From the NCBI RefSeq assembly GCF_037890695.1, contig NZ_CP149571.1, forward strand, positions 2,262,001 to 2,326,000: a stretch of DNA of 64,000 nucleotides, in the 5' to 3' direction. The notes beneath the pieces were generated by a model, which ran no database searches, was not told where the DNA came from, and saw only the letters and a list, made by a program, of their open reading frames with translations. Shown here one piece after another: positions 35,538 to 45,509 of this stretch. The stretch's first letter is position 1. Every line of letters begins with the position of its first letter. The DNA is from Aeromonas jandaei. Its GTDB lineage: Bacteria; Pseudomonadota; Gammaproteobacteria; Enterobacterales; Aeromonadaceae. A program made the translations under genes and the position numbers.

Positions 35538-38500
35538 CGAGCTGAACGGCAACAAGGAGAGGCTGGGGCCTGCCGGTCGTCTGGCTGCGCTGTTTCAGGG
35601 CTCGGCCATCACCCCGCTGCTGGCGCTGGTGGGGCTGTTGCTCGGCCTGTTTGCGGTGCTGGTGACCCCCAAGGAGGAGGAGCCGCAGATCGATGTCACC
35701 TTCGCCGATGTCTATATCCCCTTCCCGGGAGCCACGCCGGCAGAGGTGGAGTCTCTCGTCACCACCCCTGCCGAGCAGGTGGTCTCCCAGATAAAGGGAA
35801 TTGATACCCTCTACTCTTTTTCCCAGCCCGATGGCGCCCTGCTGGTGGTGGTGTTCAAGGTGGGGGTGAGCCGCGAGCAGGCCATCGTCGATCTCAACAA
35901 CCAGCTCGACTCCAACCGAGACTGGTTGCCACAGGGGATCGGAGTCGGTCAGCCACTGGTAAAACCCCGGGGGATCGATGATGTCCCCATCGTGAGTCTG
36001 ACCTTATGGAGCAAAGATTGGAGCAAAGAGGGGAGCAAGCAACTGGGCGCCCCCGAGCTGACCCGGGTCGCCCATGAGCTGGAGACAGAACTCAAGCGCA
36101 TTCCCGGTACCCGCGATATCTACAGCCTGGGGGGCCAACGTGCCATGCTGCGGGTGATGCCGGATCCGGCAGCCCTCAGCGCCCATGGCATCAGCTGGGG
36201 CGAGCTGAACCAGCGACTTGCGGCCGCCAATCAGGTAGGCACGACACAGGCTATCGAGCAGAACAACAGTGAGATTAAGGTGCAGGTGGGGCAGTTCCTG
36301 CAAAGTGAGCAGGAGGCCCGCGAGCTGGTGGTGGGGCTGCACGACGGCAAGCCGGTCTATCTGGGGGAGGTGGCCAGGGTCTCTCTGGGTCAGGAGACTC
36401 CGACCAAGCGCAGCTGTATGGGGCAGGGGCAAGCCAGTTATCCGGCGGTGACGCTGGCCATCGGCAAGCAGCCCGGCCAGAACGCGGTTGATGTGGCCAA
36501 GCGGGTGGAAGAACGGGTCGAGAGTTTGCAGAACCGGCTCATCCTTGCCGGGGTCGAGGTGACGGTGACTCGGGACTACGGCGTCACCGCCGAGACCAAA
36601 TCCAACACCCTGATCGGCAAGCTGATTTTTGCCACTACGGCGGTGGTGCTGCTGGTGCTGGTGAGCATGGGTTGGCGCGAGGCGCTGGTGGTGGGCGTTG
36701 CTATCGTCATCACCCTGGCGCTGACCCTGTTTGCCAGCTGGGCCTGGGGGTTTACCCTCAACCGGGTATCGCTGTTTGCGCTGATCTTCTCCATCGGCAT
36801 TCTGGTGGATGACGCCATCGTGGTGGTGGAGAACATCCACCGCCATCGCGGTTTGAGCAGGGGGTCGCTCAAGGATCTGATTCCGGGGGCGGTGGACGAG
36901 GTGGGCGGGCCGACCATACTGGCGACCCTGACTGTCATCGCGGCCCTGCTGCCGATGGCCTTTGTCAGTGGCCTGATGGGCCCCTACATGAGCCCCATCC
37001 CCATCAATGCCAGCATGGGGATGCTTATCTCCCTGCTGGTGGCCTTTATCTTCTCACCCTGGCTGGCGAGCCATTTGCTCAAGGAGGAGGCGCACGGTGC
37101 CCACGGCGAGGCCAAGGCTGGTCTTTTTCACCGGCTGATGACTCCTTTCCTGATCGGTGACGGCGCCAAGAAATCCAGACACAAGCTCTGGTTGGCTATC
37201 CTGCTGCTGGTTGCGGGAGCCGCCGCCATGCCCATGGTGCAGTGGGTGGTGCTCAAGATGCTCCCCTTCGACAACAAATCGGAATTTCAGCTGGTGCTCG
37301 ATATGCCGGAGGGGGCGACCCTGGAGCAGACCGAGCGCACCCTGCTGGCGGTCGGACGGGAGCTTGCCAAGGTGCCCGAGGTGAAGGATTACCAGATCTA
37401 CGCCGGCACCGCTGCTCCCATCAATTTCAACGGGCTGGTGCGTCACTACTTCATTCGCAGCGGCGCCAACGTGGGGGATATTCAGGTCAATCTGGTAGAC
37501 AAGCATGAGCGCCATCGCAGCAGCCACCAGATTGCCCAGTCGGTCCGGGCCCCACTGCAGGCCATCGCCAGCGCGGTGGGAGGCAATCTCAAGGTGGTAG
37601 AAGTGCCGCCCGGCCCGCCGGTCTGGTCCCCCATAGTCGCGGAAGTGTATGGCCCGACTCAGGCCGCCCGCGAAGCGGCGGCGCGCGCCGTACAGGCCCG
37701 TTTTGTGGCCACAGCGGATCTGGTGGACGTGGATATCTATCTGACCGACCCGCAGCCCAAGTGGCGGCTGGTGATCGATCGCAGCAAGGCGGCCCTGCTC
37801 GGGGTCGATCTCGGGGATCTGGTGAACACCCTCAATGGCGGGGTGGGTTATCAGGATGCCAGCTGGCTGCAGGGGCACGGCGCCAAGTATCCGGTGCCGA
37901 TCCGCATCGAACTCGCCCCCGGTGACAAACGGGATCTGGCGGGCGTACTGGCCCTCAAGGTGCGCAGCCAGAGCGGCCAGCTCATCCGGGTATCCGAGCT
38001 GGTGAGCCGCCGTGATGAGGTGGCCCCCGGGTATATCATGCACAAGAACATGCTGCCCATGGTGATGGTGGTAGCCGACATGGGGGGCCATACCGACAGC
38101 CCGCTCTACGGCATGTTTAGCGCTGGTGCCGACATCTCGCTGCCCCAGTATTACGTGCAGCAGCCCGACAAGCTGGGAGAGGTGGCGCTGTTGTGGGACG
38201 GGGAGTGGAAGATCACTTACGAGACCTTCCGCGATATGGGCATCGCATATGGGGTGGGGATGATCCTCATCTACCTGCTGGTGGTGGCCCAGTTCCGCTC
38301 CTATCTGGTGCCGCTCATCATCATGGCCCCCATTCCGCTCACCCTCATCGGGGTGATGCCGGGCCACGCCCTGCTGGGGGCCCAGTTTACCGCCACCTCG
38401 ATGATCGGGATGATTGCGCTCGCCGGGATCATCGTACGCAACAGCATCCTGCTGGTGGACTTTATCGAGCAGCAGCGGGCGAGTGGCGTGGTGTTCGAAC

Positions 38501-38739
38501 AGGCAGTGATTGCGGCGGCGCAGGTGCGGGCCAAACCCATTATGCTGACCGCGTTGGCGGCGATGATCGGGGCCCTGTTCATCCTCGATGATCCCATCTT
38601 CAACGGGCTGGCCATCAGCCTGATTTTCGGGATCCTGGTCTCCACTTTGCTCACCCTGGTGGTGATCCCGCTGCTCTACTACAGCCTGATGTCGCGCCGT
38701 GGGGTCGCGATCACGGCAAACGAGCCGGGCGCACAATGA
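35530..38739 (+). CDS. RND efflux pump of the sulfur-regulator operon
   Basis: A 1069-residue RND transporter with the usual 12-TM, two-loop layout. N-terminal text PKEEEPQIDVTFADV and PFPGATPAEVESLVTTPAEQ places it away from AcrB, in the broad hydrophobic/amphiphilic-efflux group. The TM4 acids are D427 and D428 ([12 protein letters not shown]). The TM10 position that is Lys in AcrB is Arg970 here (GIIVRNSILLVDF). ATG 35530 is within the adaptor's last codons, giving coupling. The frame extends to 35443 in adaptor DNA. Substrate unknown; the context suggests an organic thiol, persulfide or sulfur-linked toxic compound. Confidence 0.88.
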   Translation: MSSELNGNKERLGPAGRLAALFQGSAITPLLALVGLLLGLFAVLVTPKEEEPQIDVTFADVYIPFPGATPAEVESLVTTPAEQVVSQIKGIDTLYSFSQPDGALLVVVFKVGVSREQAIVDLNNQLDSNRDWLPQGIGVGQPLVKPRGIDDVPIVSLTLWSKDWSKEGSKQLGAPELTRVAHELETELKRIPGTRDIYSLGGQRAMLRVMPDPAALSAHGISWGELNQRLAAANQVGTTQAIEQNNSEIKVQVGQFLQSEQEARELVVGLHDGKPVYLGEVARVSLGQETPTKRSCMGQGQASYPAVTLAIGKQPGQNAVDVAKRVEERVESLQNRLILAGVEVTVTRDYGVTAETKSNTLIGKLIFATTAVVLLVLVSMGWREALVVGVAIVITLALTLFASWAWGFTLNRVSLFALIFSIGILVDDAIVVVENIHRHRGLSRGSLKDLIPGAVDEVGGPTILATLTVIAALLPMAFVSGLMGPYMSPIPINASMGMLISLLVAFIFSPWLASHLLKEEAHGAHGEAKAGLFHRLMTPFLIGDGAKKSRHKLWLAILLLVAGAAAMPMVQWVVLKMLPFDNKSEFQLVLDMPEGATLEQTERTLLAVGRELAKVPEVKDYQIYAGTAAPINFNGLVRHYFIRSGANVGDIQVNLVDKHERHRSSHQIAQSVRAPLQAIASAVGGNLKVVEVPPGPPVWSPIVAEVYGPTQAAREAAARAVQARFVATADLVDVDIYLTDPQPKWRLVIDRSKAALLGVDLGDLVNTLNGGVGYQDASWLQGHGAKYPVPIRIELAPGDKRDLAGVLALKVRSQSGQLIRVSELVSRRDEVAPGYIMHKNMLPMVMVVADMGGHTDSPLYGMFSAGADISLPQYYVQQPDKLGEVALLWDGEWKITYETFRDMGIAYGVGMILIYLLVVAQFRSYLVPLIIMAPIPLTLIGVMPGHALLGAQFTATSMIGMIALAGIIVRNSILLVDFIEQQRASGVVFEQAVIAAAQVRAKPIMLTALAAMIGALFILDDPIFNGLAISLIFGILVSTLLTLVVIPLLYYSLMSRRGVAITANEPGAQ

Positions 38740-38740
38740 C

Positions 38741-38766
38741 AGAAGGGCCACCTGGGTGGCCCTTCT
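38741..38766 (+). terminator. Terminator of the sulfur-regulator/RND operon
   Basis: Perfect 12-base arms AGAAGGGCCACC (38741-38752) and GGTGGCCCTTCT (38755-38766), directly after the RND stop codon. The following CGTTTCA is only moderately T-rich. Confidence 0.75.
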
Positions 38767-38799
38767 CGTTTCACACATTCAGGTGGCCGGGGCGCTGAG

Positions 38800-41235
38800 T
38801 CAGCGTCCCTTCAGCAGCGGGAAGTAGCGTCGGTCAGCCTGACTCATATGGCCGACAACCAGCTCCTGAATGATGAAGTTGAGCAACTCGTCGTTGCCGA
38901 GGGTGCCTGCGCGGGCGGCGGTCATCAGCTGGCTGGCTTTTTGCAGCAGTTGCTGATGGTCCTGACGGTGGGTCTCGAGCTCGGGGTAATCGAGCTCGGC
39001 CAGCAGGCTCTCCTCGAAGGTGAAGTGGTGGTGCGCCATCTCGAACAGGTTCTCCAGACTCTCCAGATAGAGGGCGGGATGGGCCTCGTGATCCTTCATC
39101 CGCTCCAGCAGCCGGTTGGTGAGCACAAAGAGCTGGCGATGTTCGGCATCAATGCGGGGATGGCCGCACTCGTGGCTGCCTTGCCACACCAGCGAGCCCT
39201 GCGCGGGATCGAGCCCGGCGGTATAGAGACAGACCCGGCCACGGCCACGGTTTTTCGCCTGATACATCGCCTGATCCGCGTGGTGCATCAGGGTTTTTGC
39301 ATCCTCGCCGTGCTCCGGATAGAGAGCAATCCCGATACTGCTGGAGATGCGCAGCTCCTGCTCGTCGCTCATCCTGAACGGGTGACGCAGGCTGTGATGG
39401 AGGTGGTCGGCGATGGTCAGCGCCTCGTCGCTGGTGTCGGGCAGCAGGATAACAAATTCGTCGCCGCCAAGGCGTGCCACCAGATCATGTTCCCGCACGC
39501 AGTAGCGCATCCGCTTGGCCACCATATTGAGCAGCACATCGCCGGTCTCGTGGCCGAAGGTGTCGTTGATCGGCTTGAAGTGATCGAGATCGATGAACAT
39601 CAGTGCCAATGGTTGGTCGGCGTTGTGCTCCAGCGCCTCTTTCAGCCGTTGCTGCAGCAGACGGCGGTTGGGCAGACCGGTCAGGGGATCGTAGAAGGCG
39701 AGGCGGCGCATCATCTCCTCGCGGGCCGCCCGCTCGGTGATGTCGCGGGTTACCCCCAGAATGGCTTCCGGCTCCCCCTGCTCGTTGCCGTGCAGGGTGG
39801 TGATGGTCTCGGTGGCTACCAGATGGCCATCCTTGTGGCGCAGATCGGTGCGAATGACGCTGCGGGTCTGCTCATGTTCACCGCGATACCAGGCGGCGAG
39901 GGTGGCGGTGATCTCCTCCTTGAGTTTTATGCGCGCGGCATCGGGCAGCAGCTTCTTGAACGGCAGGGCGAACAGCTCGCTCGCGTTGTAACCGCTCAGC
40001 GGCTGGATGGCCGGGCTGATGTAGCGAAAGCGCAGGCTGGCGGTATCCATGGTCCAGATCACGTCGGCGCTGTTCTCCGCCACGAAGCGGTAGTGCTGCT
40101 CGCTCTGGGCCAGCTCGCGGGTGAGGCGCTGGCGGTCGCGCGACTCCTGACGCAGACGCAGGTAGAGGTGGAGGAAGATGCCGAGCAGGATTAGCAGGGT
40201 AAAGGTGATCAGCATGGCGATGGCCACGCTCTTGTCGAGCAGTTGCCGCTGCTGGCGCAGCCGCTCCTGGGCTGGATTATAGAGAAAGCGATCGAGGCTG
40301 ATGTCGGAGGCGAGCAGGCCCGCCTCCCGATAGATATTGGCGATCTGCTGCCAGCGCTCCGGCTGCATGTATCCCGGCTCGACAAAGTCGGGCTGCATCA
40401 GCGAGCGGGTCTCGCGCGCTTCAAAGGTGAGTTGCTCCCGTCCGGCCCCGCTAGGGTAGTGCTCCATGATCCAGTCGATCATCTCCTCCGGATTATCCAT
40501 GGCATAGCGCCAGCCGCGCAGGCTCGCCTGACGAAAGGCAAAGACCCGGCCGGGGCGGGTCGCCAGCTCCCGCTCGGAGGTAAATAGGTTGTCGGCGTAA
40601 AAGTCGTTGTTGGCGCTGCGGGGACTGAAGACCCGATAGGGGATCTCCTTTTGCTGCAGGTAGAAGGGCTCCGTGGTGCTGTAGGCGCTGATGGCATCCA
40701 CCTTGCCTGAGAGCAGCGCTTCGACGCCGTTGTCGTAGGGGTGGATCTGCCACGTCCGGGCGGGAATATGTTTGCTGAGATAGGTGAGCAGCTCGCCGGA
40801 GCCGGGTTCCAGCATCAGCCGCTTGCCGGCGAGATCGGCGGCATTGCGGATATCGGGTCGATCGAGCGTCAGCAGCAGCAGGGGAGAGTGCTGCAACATG
40901 GCTGCCAGCACCACCACCGGCTTGCCGGCGGCGCGGGCCAGCAGCAAGTCGCTGCCGCTGATGCCAAACTGCGCCTGGCCATTGGTCACTGCTTTGACCA
41001 CATCGGTGCGGGGCGTGGCTTCGCGCAGGGTGACGTTGAGCCCGGCTTCACGGTAGTAGCCCTTGGCAATGGCAGCGTAGTAACCGGCAAACTGGAACTG
41101 ATGCTGCCAGGAGAGCTGGAGTGTGACTTGCTCTTCGGCCTTCAGTGGCACGCTTGCAAGCGCAGAGAACATCCAGCTGGCCAGCATGGGCAGGAACCAG
41201 AGCGTACAGCGTGGGGAGGGTTCGAGCTCCGTCAT
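38800..41235 (-). CDS. Diguanylate cyclase with NMT1-type sensor, PAS and C-terminal hemerythrin domain
   Basis: An 811-residue inner-membrane signalling protein. A signal peptide (CTLWFLPMLASWMFSALA) leads to a periplasmic NMT1/THI5-like domain (about residues 30-300: LQLSWQHQFQFAGYYAAIAK). One TM segment lies at ~334-360 and a PAS domain at ~385-500. The GGDEF domain has an intact GGDEF at 590-594. A hemerythrin domain (~680-805) follows with the ligand set in place: IDAEH (His699), HHHFTFEE, HRQDH and GHMSQAD. It should make c-di-GMP in response to a periplasmic small molecule and to O2 or redox state at the di-iron site. Upstream TTG 41280 is less likely than ATG 41235. Confidence 0.87.
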   Translation of the reverse strand: MTELEPSPRCTLWFLPMLASWMFSALASVPLKAEEQVTLQLSWQHQFQFAGYYAAIAKGYYREAGLNVTLREATPRTDVVKAVTNGQAQFGISGSDLLLARAAGKPVVVLAAMLQHSPLLLLTLDRPDIRNAADLAGKRLMLEPGSGELLTYLSKHIPARTWQIHPYDNGVEALLSGKVDAISAYSTTEPFYLQQKEIPYRVFSPRSANNDFYADNLFTSERELATRPGRVFAFRQASLRGWRYAMDNPEEMIDWIMEHYPSGAGREQLTFEARETRSLMQPDFVEPGYMQPERWQQIANIYREAGLLASDISLDRFLYNPAQERLRQQRQLLDKSVAIAMLITFTLLILLGIFLHLYLRLRQESRDRQRLTRELAQSEQHYRFVAENSADVIWTMDTASLRFRYISPAIQPLSGYNASELFALPFKKLLPDAARIKLKEEITATLAAWYRGEHEQTRSVIRTDLRHKDGHLVATETITTLHGNEQGEPEAILGVTRDITERAAREEMMRRLAFYDPLTGLPNRRLLQQRLKEALEHNADQPLALMFIDLDHFKPINDTFGHETGDVLLNMVAKRMRYCVREHDLVARLGGDEFVILLPDTSDEALTIADHLHHSLRHPFRMSDEQELRISSSIGIALYPEHGEDAKTLMHHADQAMYQAKNRGRGRVCLYTAGLDPAQGSLVWQGSHECGHPRIDAEHRQLFVLTNRLLERMKDHEAHPALYLESLENLFEMAHHHFTFEESLLAELDYPELETHRQDHQQLLQKASQLMTAARAGTLGNDELLNFIIQELVVGHMSQADRRYFPLLKGR

Positions 41236-41669
41236 ACAGGGTGTCTCTCGGGAGGCGGTATCAGAGCTAGAGTCAAACAATTTTTTGTAACCTGCAATAG
41301 GGGAAAAAGGCTAGCGGAGCAGGGCAGTAGCGGTATAAGAATTTGTTTTTGTGTTTTTCATCACACTAATTGCCTGCGAAGTCTGTTTTCACAACTTGCC
41401 TGCCCCATCCCGGAGTCATATGGCTTGCGAAAATGGCTGCATTTTAGCCATTATCATGCCGTTTTTTCCTCCGAATCTTCGTTTAAATTGCCGCTTTTTG
41501 TCGGGAAAGCGTCAGCCTGTGTCGTCATGTCATGCGATACTTCTGCGATGTTTTCAACATGAGGGAAATATGTATTCAGGTTGTTTGTTGATGGTTAAAT
41601 CAGCCTCGTCACCCGGTTGGCGAGCTCTGGTGTTATGATGTTACCCCCTGTTCCGGATAAGGCTGTTTC
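41236..41669. other. Divergent promoter region of the cyclase and lplA genes
   Basis: 434 AT-richer bases without a recognisable gene. Open frames here have no ribosome site or family resemblance. Presumably holds both divergent promoters. Confidence 0.45.
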
Positions 41670-42686
41670 ATGTCCCGTTTGCGTCTGCTTGTCTCCGACT
41701 CTCACGATCCCCTCTTCAACCTCGCCGTCGAGGAGTGCATCTTCCGCCAGATGGATCCCCGTCAACGGGTGCTGTTCCTCTGGCGCAACGCCAATACCGT
41801 GGTGATTGGCCGTGCCCAGAACCCGTGGAAGGAGTGCAACACTCGCCGCATGGAAGAGGACGGAGTGACGCTGGCGCGCCGCAGCAGCGGTGGTGGCGCC
41901 GTGTTTCACGACCTTGGCAACAGTTGCTTCACCTTCATGGCGGGCAAGCCGGAGTATGACAAGAGCGTCTCCACCGCCATCGTGCTGGACGGGCTCAAGG
42001 GATTGGGGATCGAGGCGTTTGCCTCCGGTCGCAACGATCTGCTGGTGGCGACTCCGGACGGGGAGCGCAAGGTATCGGGGTCGGCCTATCGGGAGACTCT
42101 GGATCGCGGTTTTCACCACGGCACCCTACTGCTGGACGCCGATCTCGGCCGCCTTGCCAACTACCTCAACCCCGACCCCAAGAAGCTGGCGGCCAAGGGG
42201 ATCACCTCGGTGCGCAGCCGGGTGGCCAACCTGTGCGAACTGCTGCCGGGGATCGACCATCAACAGGTGAGCGAGGCGCTGCAGGAAGCCTTCTTCCACC
42301 ATTACGGTGCGCGAGTTGAGCCCGAGCATATCTCCCCCGAGCAGATGCCGGATCTGCCGGGCTTTGCCGAGACCTTCGCCCGTCAGCGCAGTTGGGAGTG
42401 GAACTATGGTCATGCCCCGGCGTTCAGCCATCTGCTGGAGGAGCGGTTCAGCTGGGGCGGGGTGGAGCTGCACTTTGATGTGGAAAAAGGGGTCATCACC
42501 CGGGCGCAGCTCTTCAGCGATACTCTGGAGCCGGCCCCCTTTGATCTGCTGGCGGCCGAACTGGCGGGTTGCGGCTATCGACCGGACGCTGTCGCCGCGC
42601 GTCTGCAGCCCTGGTTGGCGGCCTTCCCGCAGCAGCAGAGCGAGCTGGCGGAGTTTGCCCGGTGGCTGTTGGCCTCCCTGCGCTGA
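41670..42686 (+). CDS. lplA: Lipoate-protein ligase A
   Basis: A 338-residue enzyme, the same length as E. coli LplA, that attaches free lipoate to the E2 and H proteins of 2-oxoacid dehydrogenases and the glycine cleavage system. The lipoate-binding [15 protein letters not shown] (about residues 71-85) and the KVSGSAYRE loop with the conserved lysine are present, as is the C-terminal accessory domain. Single gene with its own terminator. Confidence 0.96.
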   Translation: MSRLRLLVSDSHDPLFNLAVEECIFRQMDPRQRVLFLWRNANTVVIGRAQNPWKECNTRRMEEDGVTLARRSSGGGAVFHDLGNSCFTFMAGKPEYDKSVSTAIVLDGLKGLGIEAFASGRNDLLVATPDGERKVSGSAYRETLDRGFHHGTLLLDADLGRLANYLNPDPKKLAAKGITSVRSRVANLCELLPGIDHQQVSEALQEAFFHHYGARVEPEHISPEQMPDLPGFAETFARQRSWEWNYGHAPAFSHLLEERFSWGGVELHFDVEKGVITRAQLFSDTLEPAPFDLLAAELAGCGYRPDAVAARLQPWLAAFPQQQSELAEFARWLLASLR

Positions 42687-42743
42687 TGGCGGTCCGTTAG
42701 TGCGTTGTCAGCCAGGATGAGAGCAAGATCACGAAATATAAAG

Positions 42744-42766
42744 AGGCGCCTCAAAGGCGCCTTTTT
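42744..42766 (+). terminator. lplA terminator
   Basis: Arms AGGCGCC (42744-42750) and GGCGCCT (42756-42762), loop TCAAA, T-run to 42766. Confidence 0.88.
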
Positions 42767-42888
42767 GCCAGCCCTTGTGATGGCTGATACATGACAAAAA
42801 GTAGGGTAGGCCATTAGATATTATCACTGTCGGCCCCGCTGGCACAGGGGTATAACGGCCGCACATTTGCTGTACTAATGGTATAAAA

Positions 42889-44583
42889 ATGAGTGACTTA
42901 GTTTATCTTCAAGACGACAGAGTCAATGCCGTCCACCCCGATTTCTCCGCCCGTTTCGCCACAGTCAAAGCCAACTTTTTCTCGCGCAATCCCGATCTAT
43001 GGCCGGTTTTTCGCGAACCCGGATTTGCCACCCTCAATGAATTTCGGGCCCGTGGCCTGGCCCCGGATGCCCGCCTGAACGCCTGGCCAGATGGCCGCGC
43101 CCGCCTTGCCGATCTCTGCGAGACCATGCCGGTGCCCGCCACCATGCGCACCCCGGGCGAGCCGATGGCCGAGCTGCTGTTTGCCGCCGCCTTGTCGAAG
43201 GATTGGGAGAACCCCTCCAGCGTCGAGAACGTCATCACCATGTCGGCGGATCCCGCCATCTACGGTGCCCAGCTGGGCATTCTGGCCAACCCCAATCTGG
43301 TCTACTCCGAATATGCCGGGGTGGCCGAGGAGCTGGAGAAGAAGGTGGTACGCCAGATTGCGCTGCTGGCGGGTTATGATCCCGAACGTGCCACCGGCAT
43401 CTTCACCCAGGGGGGCACCTTCTGTAACCTCTATGGCTACCTGCTCGGCATTCGCAAAAGCCTGCCGGAGGCCAAGCACAAGGGGCTCGGCCACTATCAG
43501 GATTACCGCATCATCAACTCCCAGGGCGGTCACTACTCCAACATCACCAACCTCTCCCTGCTCGGGGTCGATATCGAGAACAAGACCATCCGCATTCAGG
43601 TCGGCGAGAACAATGACATCGATCTTGACCACCTCGAGCGCACCCTGACCGCCTGTTTTGCCCTGAAGCACGTGGTACCCACCATCATGCTCACCATGGG
43701 CACCACCGATACCTTCGGGGTGGATCAGGTGAAACCCGTGTTCGAGCTGCGCAATCGCCTCTGCGAGCAGTTCGAAGTGGCAGTCAAACCGCATATCCAC
43801 GTCGATGCCGCCATCGGCTGGTCGATGATCTTCTTCCTCGATTACGACTTTGCCGCCAACCCGCTTGGCATCAATGCCGCGACCCTGGCCGGGATCGAAC
43901 GCAACGTGGCGCGCTTTGCCGAGCTCAAATATGCCGACTCCTTTACCGTCGACTTCCAGAAGTGGGGCTATGTGCCCTACACCTCCAGTCTGGTGATGAT
44001 TAAAGAGCAGGATGACCTCAAGGCGATGGAGAATGACCCGGAGAACTTCTCCTATTTTGAGCGGGACATTCAGGGCCAGACCCACCTGCAATCCACCATC
44101 GAGTGCTCCCGCGGCGCGAGCGGTCTGTTCGGTGCCTATGCGGCGCTCAACTATATGGGGGTGGAGGGGTATCGCACCGTGCTGGCCCACTGCCTGCAAA
44201 ATGCCAACTACTTCCGCTTCCGGTTAAGCCAGCTCGGCAACGTCAAGCTGGTGGCGCAGGAGAATCAGGGGCCGAGCGTCGGCTTCAAGATCTACAACCC
44301 CGAGTGGGTGAGTGACCCAGAAGCCGAGTTCGCCTTCGAGCTGGCCCGCTCCAGCGACCCTGCCTACAAGGCGCGGCTGCAGCGCAACACCGATTACCAC
44401 CGCAGCCTGTTCAAGGGGCGCGGCAAGGTGGGGCTCTACACCAACTGGGTGGAGGCGGTGGCCCACTCAGACTACGACGCCCGCGGCAAATACTCCTACA
44501 TCGCCGGGGAGAAGGCGGTCTTTATGAATCCGGCCTGCACTCGCGAGCAGATCGACGCCTTTATCGACCATATTCGCTGTTGA
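42889..44583 (+). CDS. panP: PLP-dependent aspartate/glutamate decarboxylase, PanP-like
   Basis: A 564-residue group II PLP decarboxylase. The cofactor lysine is K358 in SFTVDFQKWGYVPYTSS. HIHVDAAIGWSM holds the PLP-contacting aspartate, and the TQGGTFCNLYGYLLG phosphate-binding segment is intact. Length and composition match the PanP group of Vibrio and Aeromonas, which makes beta-alanine from aspartate for pantothenate synthesis in place of PanD. Glutamate decarboxylation is the alternative. Possible ribosome bases are poor before ATG 42889. A terminator follows. Confidence 0.82.
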   Translation: MSDLVYLQDDRVNAVHPDFSARFATVKANFFSRNPDLWPVFREPGFATLNEFRARGLAPDARLNAWPDGRARLADLCETMPVPATMRTPGEPMAELLFAAALSKDWENPSSVENVITMSADPAIYGAQLGILANPNLVYSEYAGVAEELEKKVVRQIALLAGYDPERATGIFTQGGTFCNLYGYLLGIRKSLPEAKHKGLGHYQDYRIINSQGGHYSNITNLSLLGVDIENKTIRIQVGENNDIDLDHLERTLTACFALKHVVPTIMLTMGTTDTFGVDQVKPVFELRNRLCEQFEVAVKPHIHVDAAIGWSMIFFLDYDFAANPLGINAATLAGIERNVARFAELKYADSFTVDFQKWGYVPYTSSLVMIKEQDDLKAMENDPENFSYFERDIQGQTHLQSTIECSRGASGLFGAYAALNYMGVEGYRTVLAHCLQNANYFRFRLSQLGNVKLVAQENQGPSVGFKIYNPEWVSDPEAEFAFELARSSDPAYKARLQRNTDYHRSLFKGRGKVGLYTNWVEAVAHSDYDARGKYSYIAGEKAVFMNPACTREQIDAFIDHIRC

Positions 44584-44660
44584 TGGCGGTTGCCCTGACT
44601 GCTGAGCGCGGTCAATGGTGGCAAGAGGTGGTTGGGGTGTATCACGCCAACAGATAGACA

Positions 44661-44686
44661 AAGGGCAAGCCGGTTGGCTTGCCCTT
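44661..44686 (+). terminator. panP terminator
   Basis: Arms AAGGGCAAGCC (44661-44671) and GGCTTGCCCTT (44676-44686), loop GGTT, then CTGTTTTC. Confidence 0.85.
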
Positions 44687-44729
44687 CTGTTTTCACGACG
44701 GTATGCGAAAGCGGTGGAAAAGGCCGGGC

Positions 44730-45359
44730 TCAGAGGGCCAGTAGTTGCTCATTCTCGACAATCTCGCACCCGGCGGGCAGTTTCGAGAGGGCGATCATGG
44801 CGCGGGCCACCTGACGGGCCTCGATGGCGCGCCAGCGGGCGAGCTTGCCTACCAGCAGTGGCCGAAACAGCGGGTAGATGGTCTGAAAGATCTGCTCGGA
44901 GAGGCGCGGTGGCTGGCGATCTCCGAGCAGCATAGCGGGCCGCACGATGGCGAGCCGTGGCCAGGATTGGGCCAGCAGGGCCTGCTCCATCTCCCCCTTG
45001 GTACGCGGATAGAGAGCCGGGGACGATGCACTGGCCCCCATGCTTGAGACCACGATGAGCCGTTGACAACCGTGGCGGCGGGCCAGATCGGCAAAGGCGA
45101 CCACATAGTCGAGATCGACCCGGCGAAATGCCTCGGCAGAGCCCGCCTCCTTGCGGGTGGTACCAAGGGTACAGAAGGCGATATCGACCGGGCGGGAGAG
45201 GGTGACGCTGGCCAGATCATCAAAATTGACCGGCAGCCAGTGGTGCGCCTCCTTGCCCGGCTTGCGACAGAGCAGGGTCAGTTCATGTTCGGCAGGCAGT
45301 TGCTGCACCAGTTCGCGACCGATCAGGCCGCTGGCCCCGGCAATCAGGATCCGGCTCAT
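44730..45359 (-). CDS. NAD(P)-binding oxidoreductase, NmrA/HTATIP2-like
   Basis: A 209-residue Rossmann protein. The N-terminal ILIAGASGLIGRELVQQL is the dinucleotide-binding loop; FCTLGTTRKEAGS and VSSMGASASSP are typical of the atypical short-chain dehydrogenases related to human TIP30/HTATIP2. The YPRTKGEME motif supplies a YxxxK catalytic pair. Substrate unknown. ATG 45359 has AGGGAGAA upstream; the frame runs on to 45398. Single gene. Confidence 0.8.
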   Translation of the reverse strand: MSRILIAGASGLIGRELVQQLPAEHELTLLCRKPGKEAHHWLPVNFDDLASVTLSRPVDIAFCTLGTTRKEAGSAEAFRRVDLDYVVAFADLARRHGCQRLIVVSSMGASASSPALYPRTKGEMEQALLAQSWPRLAIVRPAMLLGDRQPPRLSEQIFQTIYPLFRPLLVGKLARWRAIEARQVARAMIALSKLPAGCEIVENEQLLAL

Positions 45360-45509
45360 GGGGATTCTCCCTGTGTCATTCGATGGTGTTGATGCCATGG
45401 TGGCTGCTCATCAGCATCAGGCAATTTGCGGGTAGCTGCAATGGGGGAGATGACACTGTATCCCCTGACAGGATCACGGGCAGGATGCATAACGCGGGGC
45501 TGGATAAAA

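Noticed and set aside
37054..38778. 574-codon minus-strand frame opposite the second RND gene
   Set aside because: Antisense shadow of a full-length RND pump.
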